Of a stretch of 64,000 bases of DNA, positions 9,214-17,191 are shown in pieces. The notes under the pieces were generated by a model. The model was not told where the DNA came from, did no database searches, and saw only the letters and a program-made list of their open reading frames with translations. The stretch is taken from assembly GCF_041053055.1 (NCBI RefSeq), contig NZ_CP163443.1:2108001-2172000 (forward strand), in the 5' to 3' direction. This DNA comes from Streptomyces sp. R41. Lineage in GTDB: Bacteria; Actinomycetota; Actinomycetes; Streptomycetales; Streptomycetaceae. Position numbers and translations under genes: made by a program. Numbering within the stretch: position 1 is the stretch's first letter; every line of letters starts with the position of its first letter.

Positions 9214-10030
9214 TGGCACAAGGTACGGAGGGCTTTGGGGCACGTCAATGATTCGGACAGGAATTGATGTGATGCGGTTCGGCTGCGCGACGGGGAGGGC
9301 GGGGGTGCGGTTCGCTCGTGGGGGCGCGACCGTGCAGGTCCGGCGGGCGTGGTCGACCTGCCGAACGGGATGCGGTAGGTCGGGGGGACGGAGGGCGGGG
9401 CCGAAAACGACTGCGGTTCCGGGGGGTTGGCGACGGTGGGGTGGGATTGAACGAAGGCGGGGGGACTGAGGGCGAGGGTGGGGTCCTCGGGTGGCGAGAG
9501 GCCTGGCGCCGCGAAGTGCTCGACGCCAGCGGGAGCCCAAGGGGCGCGAACGGCTCGACCATGGACGGGAAGTCCAGGGGCTGCGAAGTGCTCCACGCAG
9601 GCAGAAGCCCAGGGGCCGCGTACGGCTCGACCGGGACGGGAGTCCAGGGGCCGCGAAGGGCGCCTCTCGGGCTCAAGGGTCGTGCCCAGGTGGGGCGTTC
9701 ACGGGTTCCGAAACCATGCACCAGAGAGCAGTTGACCAGCGACCGGGCCACCTGGATCAGTGCAGGTCGGAAGGCCGGCGGCTCAGCAACCGTCCCGGGA
9801 CGCAGGGCACAGGCCGCAGTGCTCCAGCGGTGGGGAGAACCCACTGGACGCGACCCCGATGTCAACTCCAGCGCGCCCACTGGACCGACGTCCCGACCGG
9901 CTCCCAGTGGACTCAACACCCCAGGGGGTGCGGGTGGCGAGGCCCCGCCGCGTGCGGCGGAGCCGCGCAGGAACGACGAAGGCGACCCCGTCCACGCGTT
10001 TCCGTGGACATGAGTCGCCTTTCGCACACG
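9214..10030. other. gene-free region with degenerate direct repeats
   Basis: About 800 bases lie between the sugar operon promoter and tRNA-Val. Open frames exist on both strands, but their products are low-complexity Arg/Gly/Pro-rich, lack ribosome sites and match nothing I recognise, so I call no gene. Two imperfect units of about 70 bp stand in tandem at 9511-9582 and 9583-9652, each beginning GCGAAGTGCTC and containing GAACGGCTCGACC-like or GTACGGCTCGACC-like segments. A GCGGC-GGA-GCCGC hairpin is at 9954-9966. Confidence 0.6.
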
Positions 10031-10102
10031 TGGGCGATACTGGGATCGAACCAGTGACCTCTTCGGTGTGAACGAAGCGCTCTCCCGCTGAGCTAATCGC
10101 CC
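10031..10102 (-). tRNA. tRNA-Val (CAC)
   Basis: The 72-nt cloverleaf is read on the minus strand: acceptor GGGCGAT/ATCGCCC, D arm GCTCAGCGGGAGAGC, anticodon stem CTTCG/CGAAG around loop TTCACAC (anticodon CAC, reading GUG), T arm CTGGTTCGATCCCAG, discriminator A, no encoded CCA. It shares its D and T arms and flanking bases with the three tRNA-Val(GAC) genes at 16.9-17.2 kb. Confidence 0.97.
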
Positions 10103-10185
10103 GGGCGCAGGAAGAACATTACCCCATGTCAGGGGGTGCCTTCGACCGGCCGAGGAGCCTCAGGGCGGTGCCTGAGCGGGCTACC

Positions 10186-10620
10186 TCACTCCTTGATGTT
10201 CCAGGGCATCGCGAGGCCGAACTTCCAGACGTAGACGCCGACAAGGGCCGCGACGATCACCAGGCCGACGGTCGTGAGGATGATGTTGCGACGCCGCACC
10301 TTGGGGTCGAGCGCCCGCTGAGTCGCCTCCGTGACCTTGCGCTTCGTCCAGCGGAGCACCAGCTGCGCCCAGACGAACTCGGTCGCCCAGATCGCCATGC
10401 CGCCGAAGATCACCAACCAGCCCGGCCCCGGCAGCGGAAGCATGATCACGCCCGCGGCCACCACCGCGAGCCCCACGATGAAAACACCCACCTGCCAGCT
10501 CAGGTGCAGCGCGCGGCGCGCCTTGATGAATCCCGGCGCTCGCGAACCGAGCGCTCGCTCACCCTTCGCCCCGTCATCGGCCGTGGCGACCTCGCCCGGC
10601 CCGTCACTCCCCGTATTCAT
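10186..10620 (-). CDS. TIGR02611 / PGPGW-family small membrane protein
   Basis: The product is 144 residues. A charged N-terminus of about 40 residues precedes two closely spaced spans (QVGVFIVGLAVVAAGVIML and GPGWLVIFGGMAIWATEF) joined by the signature PLPGPGW turn, with a last span near the C-terminus (LTTVGLVIVAALVGVYVW). This is the actinobacterial PGPGW/TIGR02611 family, of unknown function. The ATG at 10620 is preferred; upstream in-frame starts add an unusual peptide. It is divergent from ssgB, as I recall for other streptomycetes. A weak hairpin (CTCAGG/CCTGAG, 10159-10176) follows the stop. Confidence 0.82.
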   Translation of the reverse strand: MNTGSDGPGEVATADDGAKGERALGSRAPGFIKARRALHLSWQVGVFIVGLAVVAAGVIMLPLPGPGWLVIFGGMAIWATEFVWAQLVLRWTKRKVTEATQRALDPKVRRRNIILTTVGLVIVAALVGVYVWKFGLAMPWNIKE

Positions 10621-10811
10621 ACAGCCAAACCCTACCCGAGAGAAACCAGTCACCGGAATGGCCCTATCCGGCGAACGGTCTCTCGGCCGGATGAGTTACG
10701 TAAAGGCACGCAAAACACTCAGAGGGGTTTACAACGGCACCGTAGGTGGCATGTCGATTTCGCCGACGTGCGAATCCCCGAGCGCACACTGAGCGAAAGG
10801 CCCTGGCGCTT

Positions 10812-11225
10812 ATGAACACCACGGTCAGCTGCGAGCTGCACCTGCGCCTCGTTGTGTCGAGCGAGTCCTCACTGCCTGTTCCCGCAGGACTGCGGTATGA
10901 CACGGCCGATCCCTACGCCGTGCACGCCACCTTCCACACCGGAGCCGAGGAAACCGTCGAGTGGGTGTTCGCCCGCGACCTCCTCGCCGAGGGCCTGCAT
11001 CGGCCCACCGGTACCGGCGACGTCCGAGTCTGGCCGTCCCGTAGCCATGGCCAGGGCGTCGTATGCATCGCCCTGAGCTCCCCGGAGGGCGAGGCCCTGC
11101 TCGAGGCCCCGGCGCGGGCCCTGGAGTCGTTCCTCAAGCGAACAGACGCTGCCGTGCCCCCCGGCACGGAACACCGGCATTTCGATCTCGACACGGAGCT
11201 CTCACACATCCTGGCCGAGAGCTAG
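10812..11225 (+). CDS. ssgB: sporulation-specific cell division protein SsgB
   Basis: The product is 137 residues and matches the highly conserved SsgB sequence essentially end to end (MNTTVSCELHLRLVVSSESS at the start, the TVEWVFARDLLAEGL core, the LDTELSHILAES end). SsgB is the archetypal SsgA-like protein: with SsgA it marks sporulation septum sites in aerial hyphae and recruits FtsZ (established). The length is as expected. A GAAAGG ribosome site precedes the ATG. The 190-base upstream region, shared with the divergent PGPGW gene, holds the promoter. In S. coelicolor ssgB depends on SigH; I cannot assign the promoter boxes with confidence. Confidence 0.96.
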   Translation: MNTTVSCELHLRLVVSSESSLPVPAGLRYDTADPYAVHATFHTGAEETVEWVFARDLLAEGLHRPTGTGDVRVWPSRSHGQGVVCIALSSPEGEALLEAPARALESFLKRTDAAVPPGTEHRHFDLDTELSHILAES

Positions 11226-11281
11226 CGAGGCACCACAGAGCCGCCCGGCGCCGTCCACTCGGGGAGACGGCTCGGGCCTAG

Positions 11282-11311
11282 ACAACCGCATAGGGCACAA
11301 CCGCATAGGGC
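11282..11311. repeat. 15-bp tandem duplication after ssgB
   Basis: Two perfect copies of ACAACCGCATAGGGC stand head to tail, followed by ACAAA. They lie in the 280-base gap between ssgB and the CGNR gene. No promoter role is evident. Confidence 0.9.
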
Positions 11312-11505
11312 ACAAACACCGGCGCCGTCGCCGCGGAACACCGCGGAGGCGGCGTCGGCGTGCCTGCCCGGCCCGCCCGAGGCCACTTCCCCGCTCCCTC
11401 GCGACCGCTCCCGCTCCCCCGCGACCGCTCTCCGTGCCGCGAAGCCACTACCATCGGCCAGCATCGGGCGGGCGCCCGCCCGACCCCCAGGCCAGGGAGC
11501 GAAAC

Positions 11506-12063
11506 GTGCTGATCACCCACGACATCCGGTGCGCCCTCGACGCCGTGGTGGGTCTGGTGAACACCGCGCCGGAGGACCAGACGACGGACGGGCTCGCGGA
11601 TGTCGCGTCCCTCGCCGATTTCGTACGAAAGCACGAAATCAGCGATGTCGGTGTGCTGTCCGAGCACGATCTCGCGGCCGTGCGCAAGGTTCGCGACCGG
11701 TTCGCCGCGATCTTCGCCGCCGACGACCCGCGGACCGCCGCCGCGCTGATCAACGAACTGGTCGCCGCCGCGGGCACCACCCCCCGACTCACCGACCACG
11801 ACGGCTACGACTGGCATGTCCACTATTTCGCGCCGGGTGCCTCCGTCGCCGACCATCTCGCGGCCGACTGCGGGATGGCTCTGGCCTTCTTCGTGGTCGC
11901 CGGGGAGCAGGAGCGGCTGCGCCGCTGCGAGGCCCCGGACTGCCGGCGTGCCTTCGTCGACCTCTCCCGCAATCGCTCCCGCCGCTACTGCGACAGCCGC
12001 ACCTGCGGGAACCGCCTCCACGTGGCCGCGTACCGGGCACGCCGGAAGGAAGCCGCGGGCTGA
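11506..12063 (+). CDS. CGNR zinc-finger protein, putative regulator
   Basis: The product is 185 residues. The N-terminal part is an ABATE-like helical domain (about 1-135). The C-terminus has the CGNR zinc finger: RRCEAPDCRRAFVDLSRNRS, then RRYCDSRTCGNRLHVAAYRARRK, with four Cys as metal ligands and the family's CGNR motif. Such proteins are thought to be DNA-binding regulators, with the N-terminal domain sensing stress or ligand. The GTG at 11506 has an AGGGAGCG ribosome site. Target genes are unknown. It is co-directional with ssgB but 280 bases away, so probably separately transcribed. Confidence 0.85.
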   Translation: MLITHDIRCALDAVVGLVNTAPEDQTTDGLADVASLADFVRKHEISDVGVLSEHDLAAVRKVRDRFAAIFAADDPRTAAALINELVAAAGTTPRLTDHDGYDWHVHYFAPGASVADHLAADCGMALAFFVVAGEQERLRRCEAPDCRRAFVDLSRNRSRRYCDSRTCGNRLHVAAYRARRKEAAG

Positions 12064-12149
12064 CGGACGTGTCCCCGCCATGCTCGACGCGAGGAAGTGG
12101 CGGGCTGACGGAGCCCTCGGCGGGTGACGCCAGGGGCTCCGTGTACGGC

Positions 12150-12302
12150 TCAGAGCAGCAGCAGGTCGTGCAGCGAAGCCATGAGCAGCAGACAGCCGAT
12201 CACCGCAAGGAAGATCATCAGCGGTGGCTGGGAGAGCGCGAAGAGACAACCACGCCGCTCCTCGGACGGGGCGGCGGTGTCGCTCTGTGTTGTGTCCAGC
12301 AT
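12150..12302 (-). CDS. 50-residue single-span membrane protein
   Basis: This is a very short gene: ATG at 12302, TGA at 12150. The product begins MLDTTQSDTAAPSEERRGC, a polar head with a Cys. One strongly hydrophobic span follows (LMIFLAVIGCLLLMASL), with a Leu-rich end HDLLLL. Codon use is normal for the host, with third positions mostly G/C. The preceding and following genes are more than 80 bases away. The function is unknown; it looks like a small membrane-anchored protein that automatic length cut-offs would miss. Confidence 0.6.
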   Translation of the reverse strand: MLDTTQSDTAAPSEERRGCLFALSQPPLMIFLAVIGCLLLMASLHDLLLL

Positions 12303-12467
12303 CTCGCGGCGATGATGACGCAGCCGACACCCCTGGCGCGATCAACACGCCCGGAAAATGCGGGAGTTCGCCAGATCATGCGACGGACACGCTCGAACGT
12401 GAACGCTTTCGCGTACTCCACGAGGCCCCGGTGAAGCCTTGTGTCGTTTCAGCTGGTCATGTGCGGG

Positions 12468-12914
12468 TCATATGCCGTGCTTCTTCAGGATGGCCTCGAT
12501 GTCACTGAAGTCGTCCCCGGAGCCGGTGGCACGGGGCGCCGCCGCGGGGCGGGTGGCCGGGCGAGACCCCTGGACCAGCGAGGGCGCCGAGGCCGCAGGG
12601 GCCACCGCCTCGCGCTGGGCGGCGGCCTTCGCCGCCTTGCGTTCCTTCCGTGTCCCGCCGCCACGCCGCTCTATCGCCCGCGTGGTCATGAACAGCAGCC
12701 AGGCGCCGCCGAGCACGACGAAACCGGCCCACGCGGTCGGGCTGAACGCGGTGTCGGCGAGCCAGCCGACGACCCCGGTCATCACCAGGCCGACCGGCAC
12801 GAGCGAGTAGGCGGCGATGCGGGCGGCCGCGAGGAAGCGCTTGCGGTAGGCCGTGACCGCGGCGATGCCCAGGCCGGCCGCGGAGACGGCGGAACAGACA
12901 GTCTCGGCAATCAT
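12468..12914 (-). CDS. conserved small membrane protein, unknown function
   Basis: The product is 148 residues. Three hydrophobic stretches lie in the first 85 residues (near 5-20, 35-55 and 62-80, the last ending LLFMTTRAIERRGGG). A basic linker (RKERKAAKAAAQRE) and a Pro/Ala-rich segment follow. The end, DDFSDIEAILKKHGI, is an amphipathic helix that looks conserved and may bind a partner. The start at 12914 is chosen because upstream extensions (to 13109) overlap the promoter and tandem repeat of the divergent DsbA-like gene. No catalytic motif is visible. Confidence 0.7.
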   Translation of the reverse strand: MIAETVCSAVSAAGLGIAAVTAYRKRFLAAARIAAYSLVPVGLVMTGVVGWLADTAFSPTAWAGFVVLGGAWLLFMTTRAIERRGGGTRKERKAAKAAAQREAVAPAASAPSLVQGSRPATRPAAAPRATGSGDDFSDIEAILKKHGI

Positions 12915-13040
12915 CCGGTCCTCCAGGGCAGGGCTCGGTCGGGCAGGGTCGGTTCGTCCCTTCCATCCTGCACCGCCCGACGCCCGGTATGCCATGCTCC
13001 GGGCCGACCTCAGGGACATCTCCGGGTCGGCGTCCTCCCA

Positions 13041-13082
13041 AGGTCCCGGTTGGGGCGCCCCAGGTCCCGGTTGGGGCGCCCC
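13041..13082. repeat. perfect 21-bp tandem duplication upstream of DsbA-like gene
   Basis: Two identical 21-bp units (each AGGTCCCGG, TTGGGG, CGCCCC) lie head to tail and end 25 bases before the ATG of the DsbA-like gene. The spacing of two helical turns on the same DNA face could matter for regulator binding; alternatively it is a replication-slippage product. Confidence 0.9.
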
Positions 13083-13107
13083 CGCCGGGGCTGGGAGACT
13101 GGTCTCC

Positions 13108-13629
13108 ATGAACGACTCCTCCTCCGCCCGCCCGGCCGCCGTCCTGGACGTCTGGTGCGAACTCCAGTGCCCCGACTGCGGCAGCGCCCTCGCCGACCTG
13201 CGCGCGCTGCGCGCCCGCTACGGCGACCGCTTGGAGCTGCGGCTGCGGCACTTCCCCCTGGAGAAGCACAAGCACGCGTTCGCCGCGGCGCAGGCCGCCG
13301 AGGAGGCCGCGGAGCAGGGCCAGGCCTGGCCGTACGTCGAGGCGGTGCTCGGCCGCGTAGCGGAGCTGGACCGTAAGGGAGAACCCTTCCTGGTGGAAGT
13401 CGCCCGTGAACTCGGTCTGGACGCCGAGGAGTTCGACACGGCCCTGATCGACGGCCGGCACATCCTGATCGTCGACGCCGACCAGGCCGAGGGCAAGGCC
13501 ATCGGAGTGACCGGCACCCCGACGTACGTCATCGGCGGCGAACGCCTCGACGGCGGCAAGAGCCAGGAGGGGCTGCGCGAGCGCATCGAGGAGATCGCGG
13601 ACCGGCTGCTGACCGAGCAGGAGGCATGA
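13108..13629 (+). CDS. DsbA-family thioredoxin-fold protein
   Basis: The product is 173 residues. The thioredoxin-fold N-terminus VLDVWCELQCPDCGSALADL has a CPDC active-site-like pair (about residues 20-23). A helical insert and the cis-Pro region GVTGTPTYVIGG (about 135-146), typical of DsbA/FrnE-like oxidoreductases, follow. There is no signal peptide, so it is cytoplasmic. It probably catalyses disulfide exchange or acts as a thiol-dependent isomerase; substrate unknown. The ATG at 13108 was chosen because the thioredoxin strand starts about ten residues later. It ends 19 bases from the convergent double-GNAT gene. Confidence 0.85.
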   Translation: MNDSSSARPAAVLDVWCELQCPDCGSALADLRALRARYGDRLELRLRHFPLEKHKHAFAAAQAAEEAAEQGQAWPYVEAVLGRVAELDRKGEPFLVEVARELGLDAEEFDTALIDGRHILIVDADQAEGKAIGVTGTPTYVIGGERLDGGKSQEGLRERIEEIADRLLTEQEA

Positions 13630-13648
13630 CGCCCACGGAGGCTGCTTG

Positions 13649-14470
13649 CTACAGGTCCTTGTACAGATGGTGGGCCGTCGTCTCGTAGCCGAGGGACTCG
13701 TAGAGCCGCTCGGCCGGGGTGTTGCCCGAGAAGACGTTGAGACCGACGCGGTCCATCCCTGCGGCCACCGCCTGCGCTTCGGCGAGCAGCATGAGCGTAC
13801 GGCCGTGGCCCCGGCCGCGGTGTGCGGCGCGGACCTCGACGTTGTAGACGAAGGCGCTTCCCGCGCGCTCCCCCAGCCACAGGTCGCCGACCGGGGTCCC
13901 TTCGTGTTCGAGGATGCTGAACAGCATGTTCTCCGTGGCCAGACCCTGCGGCAGCAACTGGTCGTGATCCCGGTGCGACTTGGCGTACGCCTCCGCTTCC
14001 GGCACCCCGCGCCGGATCCAGTCCTGGGCGAATTCCTCCCTGCCGTGCCGGTCCCAGGCCTCGTACTCGGCCTGCGTCATGGGGCGGCCGACACTCCCGG
14101 CGGGCAGCTCGGGAGGGGTGGCGCCGAGCGCCTTCTCCATCCCTCGGTTGCGCGTGACGTACCCGAGCGCCTTGGTGAGCCGGAGCCCGGCCTCGGCGTT
14201 GCCGGGGACGGTCGTCTCGATCTGCTTGCAGCCCCAGCCGCGCGCCACCTCCTCCGCGGCGAGCGCGGCCACGGTGCCCCGGCCGCGTCCGCGGTCCGGC
14301 TCCTCGATGCGAAGCTCGCGGATCTTGGCGACGGATGGTCCGAAGTGCGGATCGGTCGCGAGGTGTATCGCGCCCACGGGACGGCTGTTCACACACACTT
14401 GGTAGTGGCGCGAGAGCGTCCCGTCGGCGGCGTGCTGCAGCGGCTCGGTCGGCCGCAGGGTGGTGGTCAT
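13649..14470 (-). CDS. double-domain GNAT N-acetyltransferase
   Basis: The product is 273 residues and contains two GNAT folds. The N-terminal copy has the acetyl-CoA loop EEPDRGRGRGTVAALAAEEV (about 56-75). The C-terminal copy has VEVRAAHRGRGHGRTLMLLA (about 208-227) and the closing LNVFSGNTPAERLYESLGYE. Such tandem GNATs resemble mycothiol synthase in layout, but sequence features do not identify the substrate. The ATG start at 14470 is unambiguous. A small GCTGAA/TTCAGC hairpin (14506-14521) lies between it and pabC, upstream of this gene. Confidence 0.85.
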   Translation of the reverse strand: MTTTLRPTEPLQHAADGTLSRHYQVCVNSRPVGAIHLATDPHFGPSVAKIRELRIEEPDRGRGRGTVAALAAEEVARGWGCKQIETTVPGNAEAGLRLTKALGYVTRNRGMEKALGATPPELPAGSVGRPMTQAEYEAWDRHGREEFAQDWIRRGVPEAEAYAKSHRDHDQLLPQGLATENMLFSILEHEGTPVGDLWLGERAGSAFVYNVEVRAAHRGRGHGRTLMLLAEAQAVAAGMDRVGLNVFSGNTPAERLYESLGYETTAHHLYKDL

Positions 14471-14571
14471 CAGGGGTGTTCTACCCGCTGCGGAGTCCTA
14501 GGTCAGCTGAATTTATTCAGCGATCAAGCGATCAAGCGGTCGGGACATCGCGAGATCGATCGGGCGAGCGA

Positions 14572-15393
14572 TCAGGGATCGAGGTCGTCCCCGGCCCGCT
14601 CGTCGAAGATCCGCATCGCCTTGGCGGTCACCGGGCCCGGCGCGCCCGGGAGTTCACGGGCGTCGACCCGGTGCACGGCCTGCACGTCACGCAGCGTGGA
14701 AGTCAGGAAGACCTCGTCGGCGCGTGCCAGGACGTCCAGCGGCAGGTCGGTCTCCTTGGCGCCGGTCCACTCGACGGTCAGCGCGCGCGTGATGCCGGCG
14801 AGGCAGCCGGAAGCGACCGGTGGGGTGTGGATCTCGCCGTCGAGGACGACGAAGACATTGGACCCCGTGCCCTCGCAGAGCTGACCGACCGTGTTGGCGA
14901 ACAGCGCCTCGGACGCGCCGTGTTCGCGCGCGCGGGCCAGGGCGACGACGTTCTCGGCGTACGAGGTGGTCTTGAGGCCGGTCAGCGCGCCGCGCTCGTT
15001 GCGGGTCCAGGGGACCGTGACGACGGCGGTGGAGTCGGGGCGCCGGGAGGACTCGCCGAGGGCGACGACCAAAGTCGGGCCGTGCTCGCCGCGGTCGGAG
15101 CCGAGCGGCCCGTGGCCGCCGGTGTACGTGATCCGCAGGCGGCCGAGCGGCATCGGGTTGGCGTCCATGACCGCGGCGCAGGCGCGGCGCACCTCGTCGA
15201 GGTCGGGCTCGGGCAGGCCGAGGCCACGGGCCGAGCGGGCCAGCCGGTCGAGGTGGCGGGTCAGTGCGAACGGCCGCCCCTCGACCGCCTTCACGGTCTC
15301 GAAGATGCCGTCGCCCACGGTCAGTCCGTGGTCGAAGACGGAGACGCGGGCGGTCTCGATGTCCTGCAGCCCGCCGTCGAGCCAAAGCTTCAC
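14572..15393 (-). CDS. pabC: aminodeoxychorismate lyase (class IV aminotransferase fold)
   Basis: The product is 273 residues, a fold-type IV PLP enzyme. The early DHGLTVGDGIFETVKA motif and LKTTSYAENVVALARAREHG, which holds the PLP-binding Lys (LK), are followed by EALFANTVGQLCEGTGSNVF. PabC converts 4-amino-4-deoxychorismate to p-aminobenzoate and pyruvate for folate. Its GTG overlaps the stop of the preceding pabB by four bases (GTGA), so the two are coupled. A branched-chain or D-amino-acid aminotransferase is the fold-level alternative, made unlikely by the pabB neighbour. Confidence 0.87.
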   Translation of the reverse strand: MKLWLDGGLQDIETARVSVFDHGLTVGDGIFETVKAVEGRPFALTRHLDRLARSARGLGLPEPDLDEVRRACAAVMDANPMPLGRLRITYTGGHGPLGSDRGEHGPTLVVALGESSRRPDSTAVVTVPWTRNERGALTGLKTTSYAENVVALARAREHGASEALFANTVGQLCEGTGSNVFVVLDGEIHTPPVASGCLAGITRALTVEWTGAKETDLPLDVLARADEVFLTSTLRDVQAVHRVDARELPGAPGPVTAKAMRIFDERAGDDLDP

Positions 15394-16550
15394 TGGTCAA
15401 TACCTCGCAAGAAAGTGCCGGATGCACCGTCCGACGTGCCTTTTCGGCCGGGGGTCCGGCCCGCGGCGGAGCCGCTATGGAATGCAGCGTCCCCCGGATG
15501 AACAGAGCAGGTCAGGGTTCCTCCGCTCACCTCGTACTCACCCGACGCTACCGCGAGCAGTCGCGCGGCCTTCAGCTCGGTCTCCCGCCACTCCCCCTCG
15601 GGGTCCGAACCCCAGGTGATGCCCGCGCCCGTCCCGAAACGCAGAACCCCTTCCTCCCGGTCGATCCAGAAGGTGCGGATACCGACGGCGAGCTGTCCGG
15701 TGCCGCGGTCGGCGTCGACCCAGCCGATGCCTCCGCAGTACGGGCCGCGGGGCGCGGTCTCCAGGGCCTCGATGATCCGCAGGGCGCTGGACTTGGGGGC
15801 GCCGGTGACCGAGCCGGGCGGGAAGGCGGCGGCGAGCAGCTCGGGCCAGCCGGCGTCGTCGCGCAGCTCGCCGTGGACCGTGGAGACGAGGTGGACCAGG
15901 CCGGGGTGCTTCTCGACGACGCACAGGTCGGGGACCGTCACGGTGCCGGTGGCGCAGACCCGGCCGATGTCGTTGCGGACGAGGTCCACGATCATCACGT
16001 TCTCGGCGTAGTCCTTCTCCAGGAGGTCCGCCTCGGTGCGTCCGGTGCCCTTGATCGGGCCGGACTCGACGATCCGGCCGTCGCGGCGCAGGAAGAGTTC
16101 GGGGGAGGCCGTGGCTATTTCCACGCCGTGCGCGGGCAGCCGGATCGTTCCTGCGTACGGCGCCGGATTGCCGCGGGCCAGCAGGGAGGTCAGCGCGTCC
16201 ACGTCCGCGTCGGGTGCGATCGGCGCGGAGAGCACCCGGCAGAGGTTCGCCTGATAGACCTCGCCGGCCGCGATGTGCTCGCGGATCCGCCGTACGCCCG
16301 CGGTGTACGCGGCACGGTCGAGGGACGACTTCCAGTCATCGGGCGCCGGTCCCCGCCACCGTCCGGGCACCGGCGCGGGCACGGGCTCCTGTCGTACGTC
16401 CCGGAAGCGGGCGCAGACCAGACGTCCCTCGAAGTCGGCCGAGACAGCCCAGAAACCGGTCGAGTCCAGGGCCGCGGGGTCGCTGGTGACGTCGAGGAGA
16501 CCGGTGGCGAGGAGGCCACCGAAGCGGGCGAGAGGAGGGAGGTCGAGCAC
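15390..16550 (-). CDS. pabB: aminodeoxychorismate synthase component I
   Basis: The product is about 386 residues, a chorismate-binding enzyme. It has GPIKGTGRT, where the Lys marks PabB-type enzymes (anthranilate synthases carry Ala there), then LEKDYAENVMIVDLVRNDIG and SVTGAPKSSALRIIEALE. It aminates chorismate using ammonia from a PabA-type glutaminase, which is not in this window. I take GTG at 16550 (LDLPPLARFGG follows); a TTG at 16628 is possible but adds an odd Arg/Cys-rich peptide. The last 40 residues are Gly/Ser/Arg-rich, and their DNA includes the GCGGC-GGA-GCCGC hairpin seen in intergenic regions here, so the 3' end may have been extended by that repeat. Confidence 0.87.
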   Translation of the reverse strand: MLDLPPLARFGGLLATGLLDVTSDPAALDSTGFWAVSADFEGRLVCARFRDVRQEPVPAPVPGRWRGPAPDDWKSSLDRAAYTAGVRRIREHIAAGEVYQANLCRVLSAPIAPDADVDALTSLLARGNPAPYAGTIRLPAHGVEIATASPELFLRRDGRIVESGPIKGTGRTEADLLEKDYAENVMIVDLVRNDIGRVCATGTVTVPDLCVVEKHPGLVHLVSTVHGELRDDAGWPELLAAAFPPGSVTGAPKSSALRIIEALETAPRGPYCGGIGWVDADRGTGQLAVGIRTFWIDREEGVLRFGTGAGITWGSDPEGEWRETELKAARLLAVASGEYEVSGGTLTCSVHPGDAAFHSGSAAGRTPGRKGTSDGASGTFLRGIDQ

Positions 16551-16706
16551 GGAGTCGAGTCTATGGCGGGTGACCTGCGGGTGCCCTGACCATGTCCTTG
16601 GGCGGACAGACCGCAGCACGCTGCACAAACGCGTTTTTGTGCTGGCCCCGGAATCCGCTAGAGTTCAACACGTCGCCGGGCCGCGCAAGCGGAACGGAAA
16701 CGGCAC

Positions 16707-16779
16707 GCGGACGTAGCTCAGTTGGTAGAGCGCAACCTTGCCAAGGTTGAGGTCGCCAGTTCGAACCTGGTCGTCCGCT
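16707..16779 (+). tRNA. tRNA-Gly (GCC)
   Basis: The 73-nt cloverleaf has acceptor GCGGACG/CGTCCGC, anticodon stem CAACC/GGTTG with loop TTGCCAA (anticodon GCC), T arm CCAGTTCGAACCTGG, discriminator T. It is first of five tRNAs on this strand. Confidence 0.97.
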
Positions 16780-16818
16780 CGCAGGAAGTGGGGGATCTTC
16801 CCGAACCCCTACGCTCCT

Positions 16819-16892
16819 GGTGGAGTGGCCGAGAGGCGAGGCAACGGCCTGCAAAGCCGTCTACACGGGTTCAAATCCCGTCTCCACCTCCA
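16819..16892 (+). tRNA. tRNA-Cys (GCA)
   Basis: Acceptor GGTGGAG/CTCCACC, anticodon stem ACGGC/GCCGT with loop CTGCAAA (anticodon GCA), T arm CGGGTTCAAATCCCG, discriminator T73 as expected for tRNA-Cys. A CCA end is encoded at 16890-16892, unlike the neighbouring valine tRNAs. Confidence 0.96.
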
Positions 16893-16893
16893 A

Positions 16894-16965
16894 GGACGAT
16901 TAGCTCAGCGGGAGAGCGCTTCCCTGACACGGAAGAGGTCACTGGTTCAATCCCAGTATCGTCCA
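16894..16965 (+). tRNA. tRNA-Val (GAC), copy 1
   Basis: 72 nt; acceptor GGACGAT/ATCGTCC, anticodon stem CTTCC/GGAAG with loop CTGACAC (anticodon GAC), T arm CTGGTTCAATCCCAG, discriminator A. It begins one base after the CCA of tRNA-Cys, so they are almost certainly processed from one transcript. Confidence 0.97.
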
Positions 16966-17001
16966 CTGGATCTTCCAGCACGTACGGCAAGATCCGAACC
17001 C

Positions 17002-17073
17002 GCGCGATTAGCTCAGCGGGAGAGCGCTTCCCTGACACGGAAGAGGTCACTGGTTCAATCCCAGTATCGCGCA
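17002..17073 (+). tRNA. tRNA-Val (GAC), copy 2
   Basis: The body is identical to copy 1, but the acceptor stem is GCGCGAT/ATCGCGC: the bases that differ from copy 1 change on both strands, so pairing is kept. Confidence 0.97.
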
Positions 17074-17113
17074 CGCAGCACCGGCAGTATGCGTGGCTCC
17101 AGCCGCGTGACCT

Positions 17114-17185
17114 GCGCGATTAGCTCAGCGGGAGAGCGCTTCCCTGACACGGAAGAGGTCACTGGTTCAATCCCAGTATCGCGCA
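17114..17185 (+). tRNA. tRNA-Val (GAC), copy 3
   Basis: Identical to copy 2 over all 72 bases, including acceptor GCGCGAT/ATCGCGC. The linker before it differs from those of the other copies, so only the tRNA itself is duplicated. A strong terminator follows 7 bases later. Confidence 0.97.
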
Positions 17186-17191
17186 CCAGCC

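Noticed and set aside
9245..10027. Open frames of 230-260 codons on both strands
   Set aside because: Low-complexity products, no ribosome sites, and overlap with direct repeats and the tRNA end; treated as non-coding.
10664..10811. Assigning a specific SigH-type promoter to ssgB
   Set aside because: A GTTT-like -35 is present, but no GGGTA-type -10 at the right distance could be fixed with confidence.
11278..12348. 356-codon minus-strand frame opposite the CGNR gene
   Set aside because: It spans tandem repeats and a well-supported zinc-finger gene, and has no domain.
14521..14581. Cluster of GATC-containing repeats between the double-GNAT gene and pabC
   Set aside because: Short CGATCAAG copies only. 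Dam-type methylation is not a Streptomyces feature and no structure emerges.
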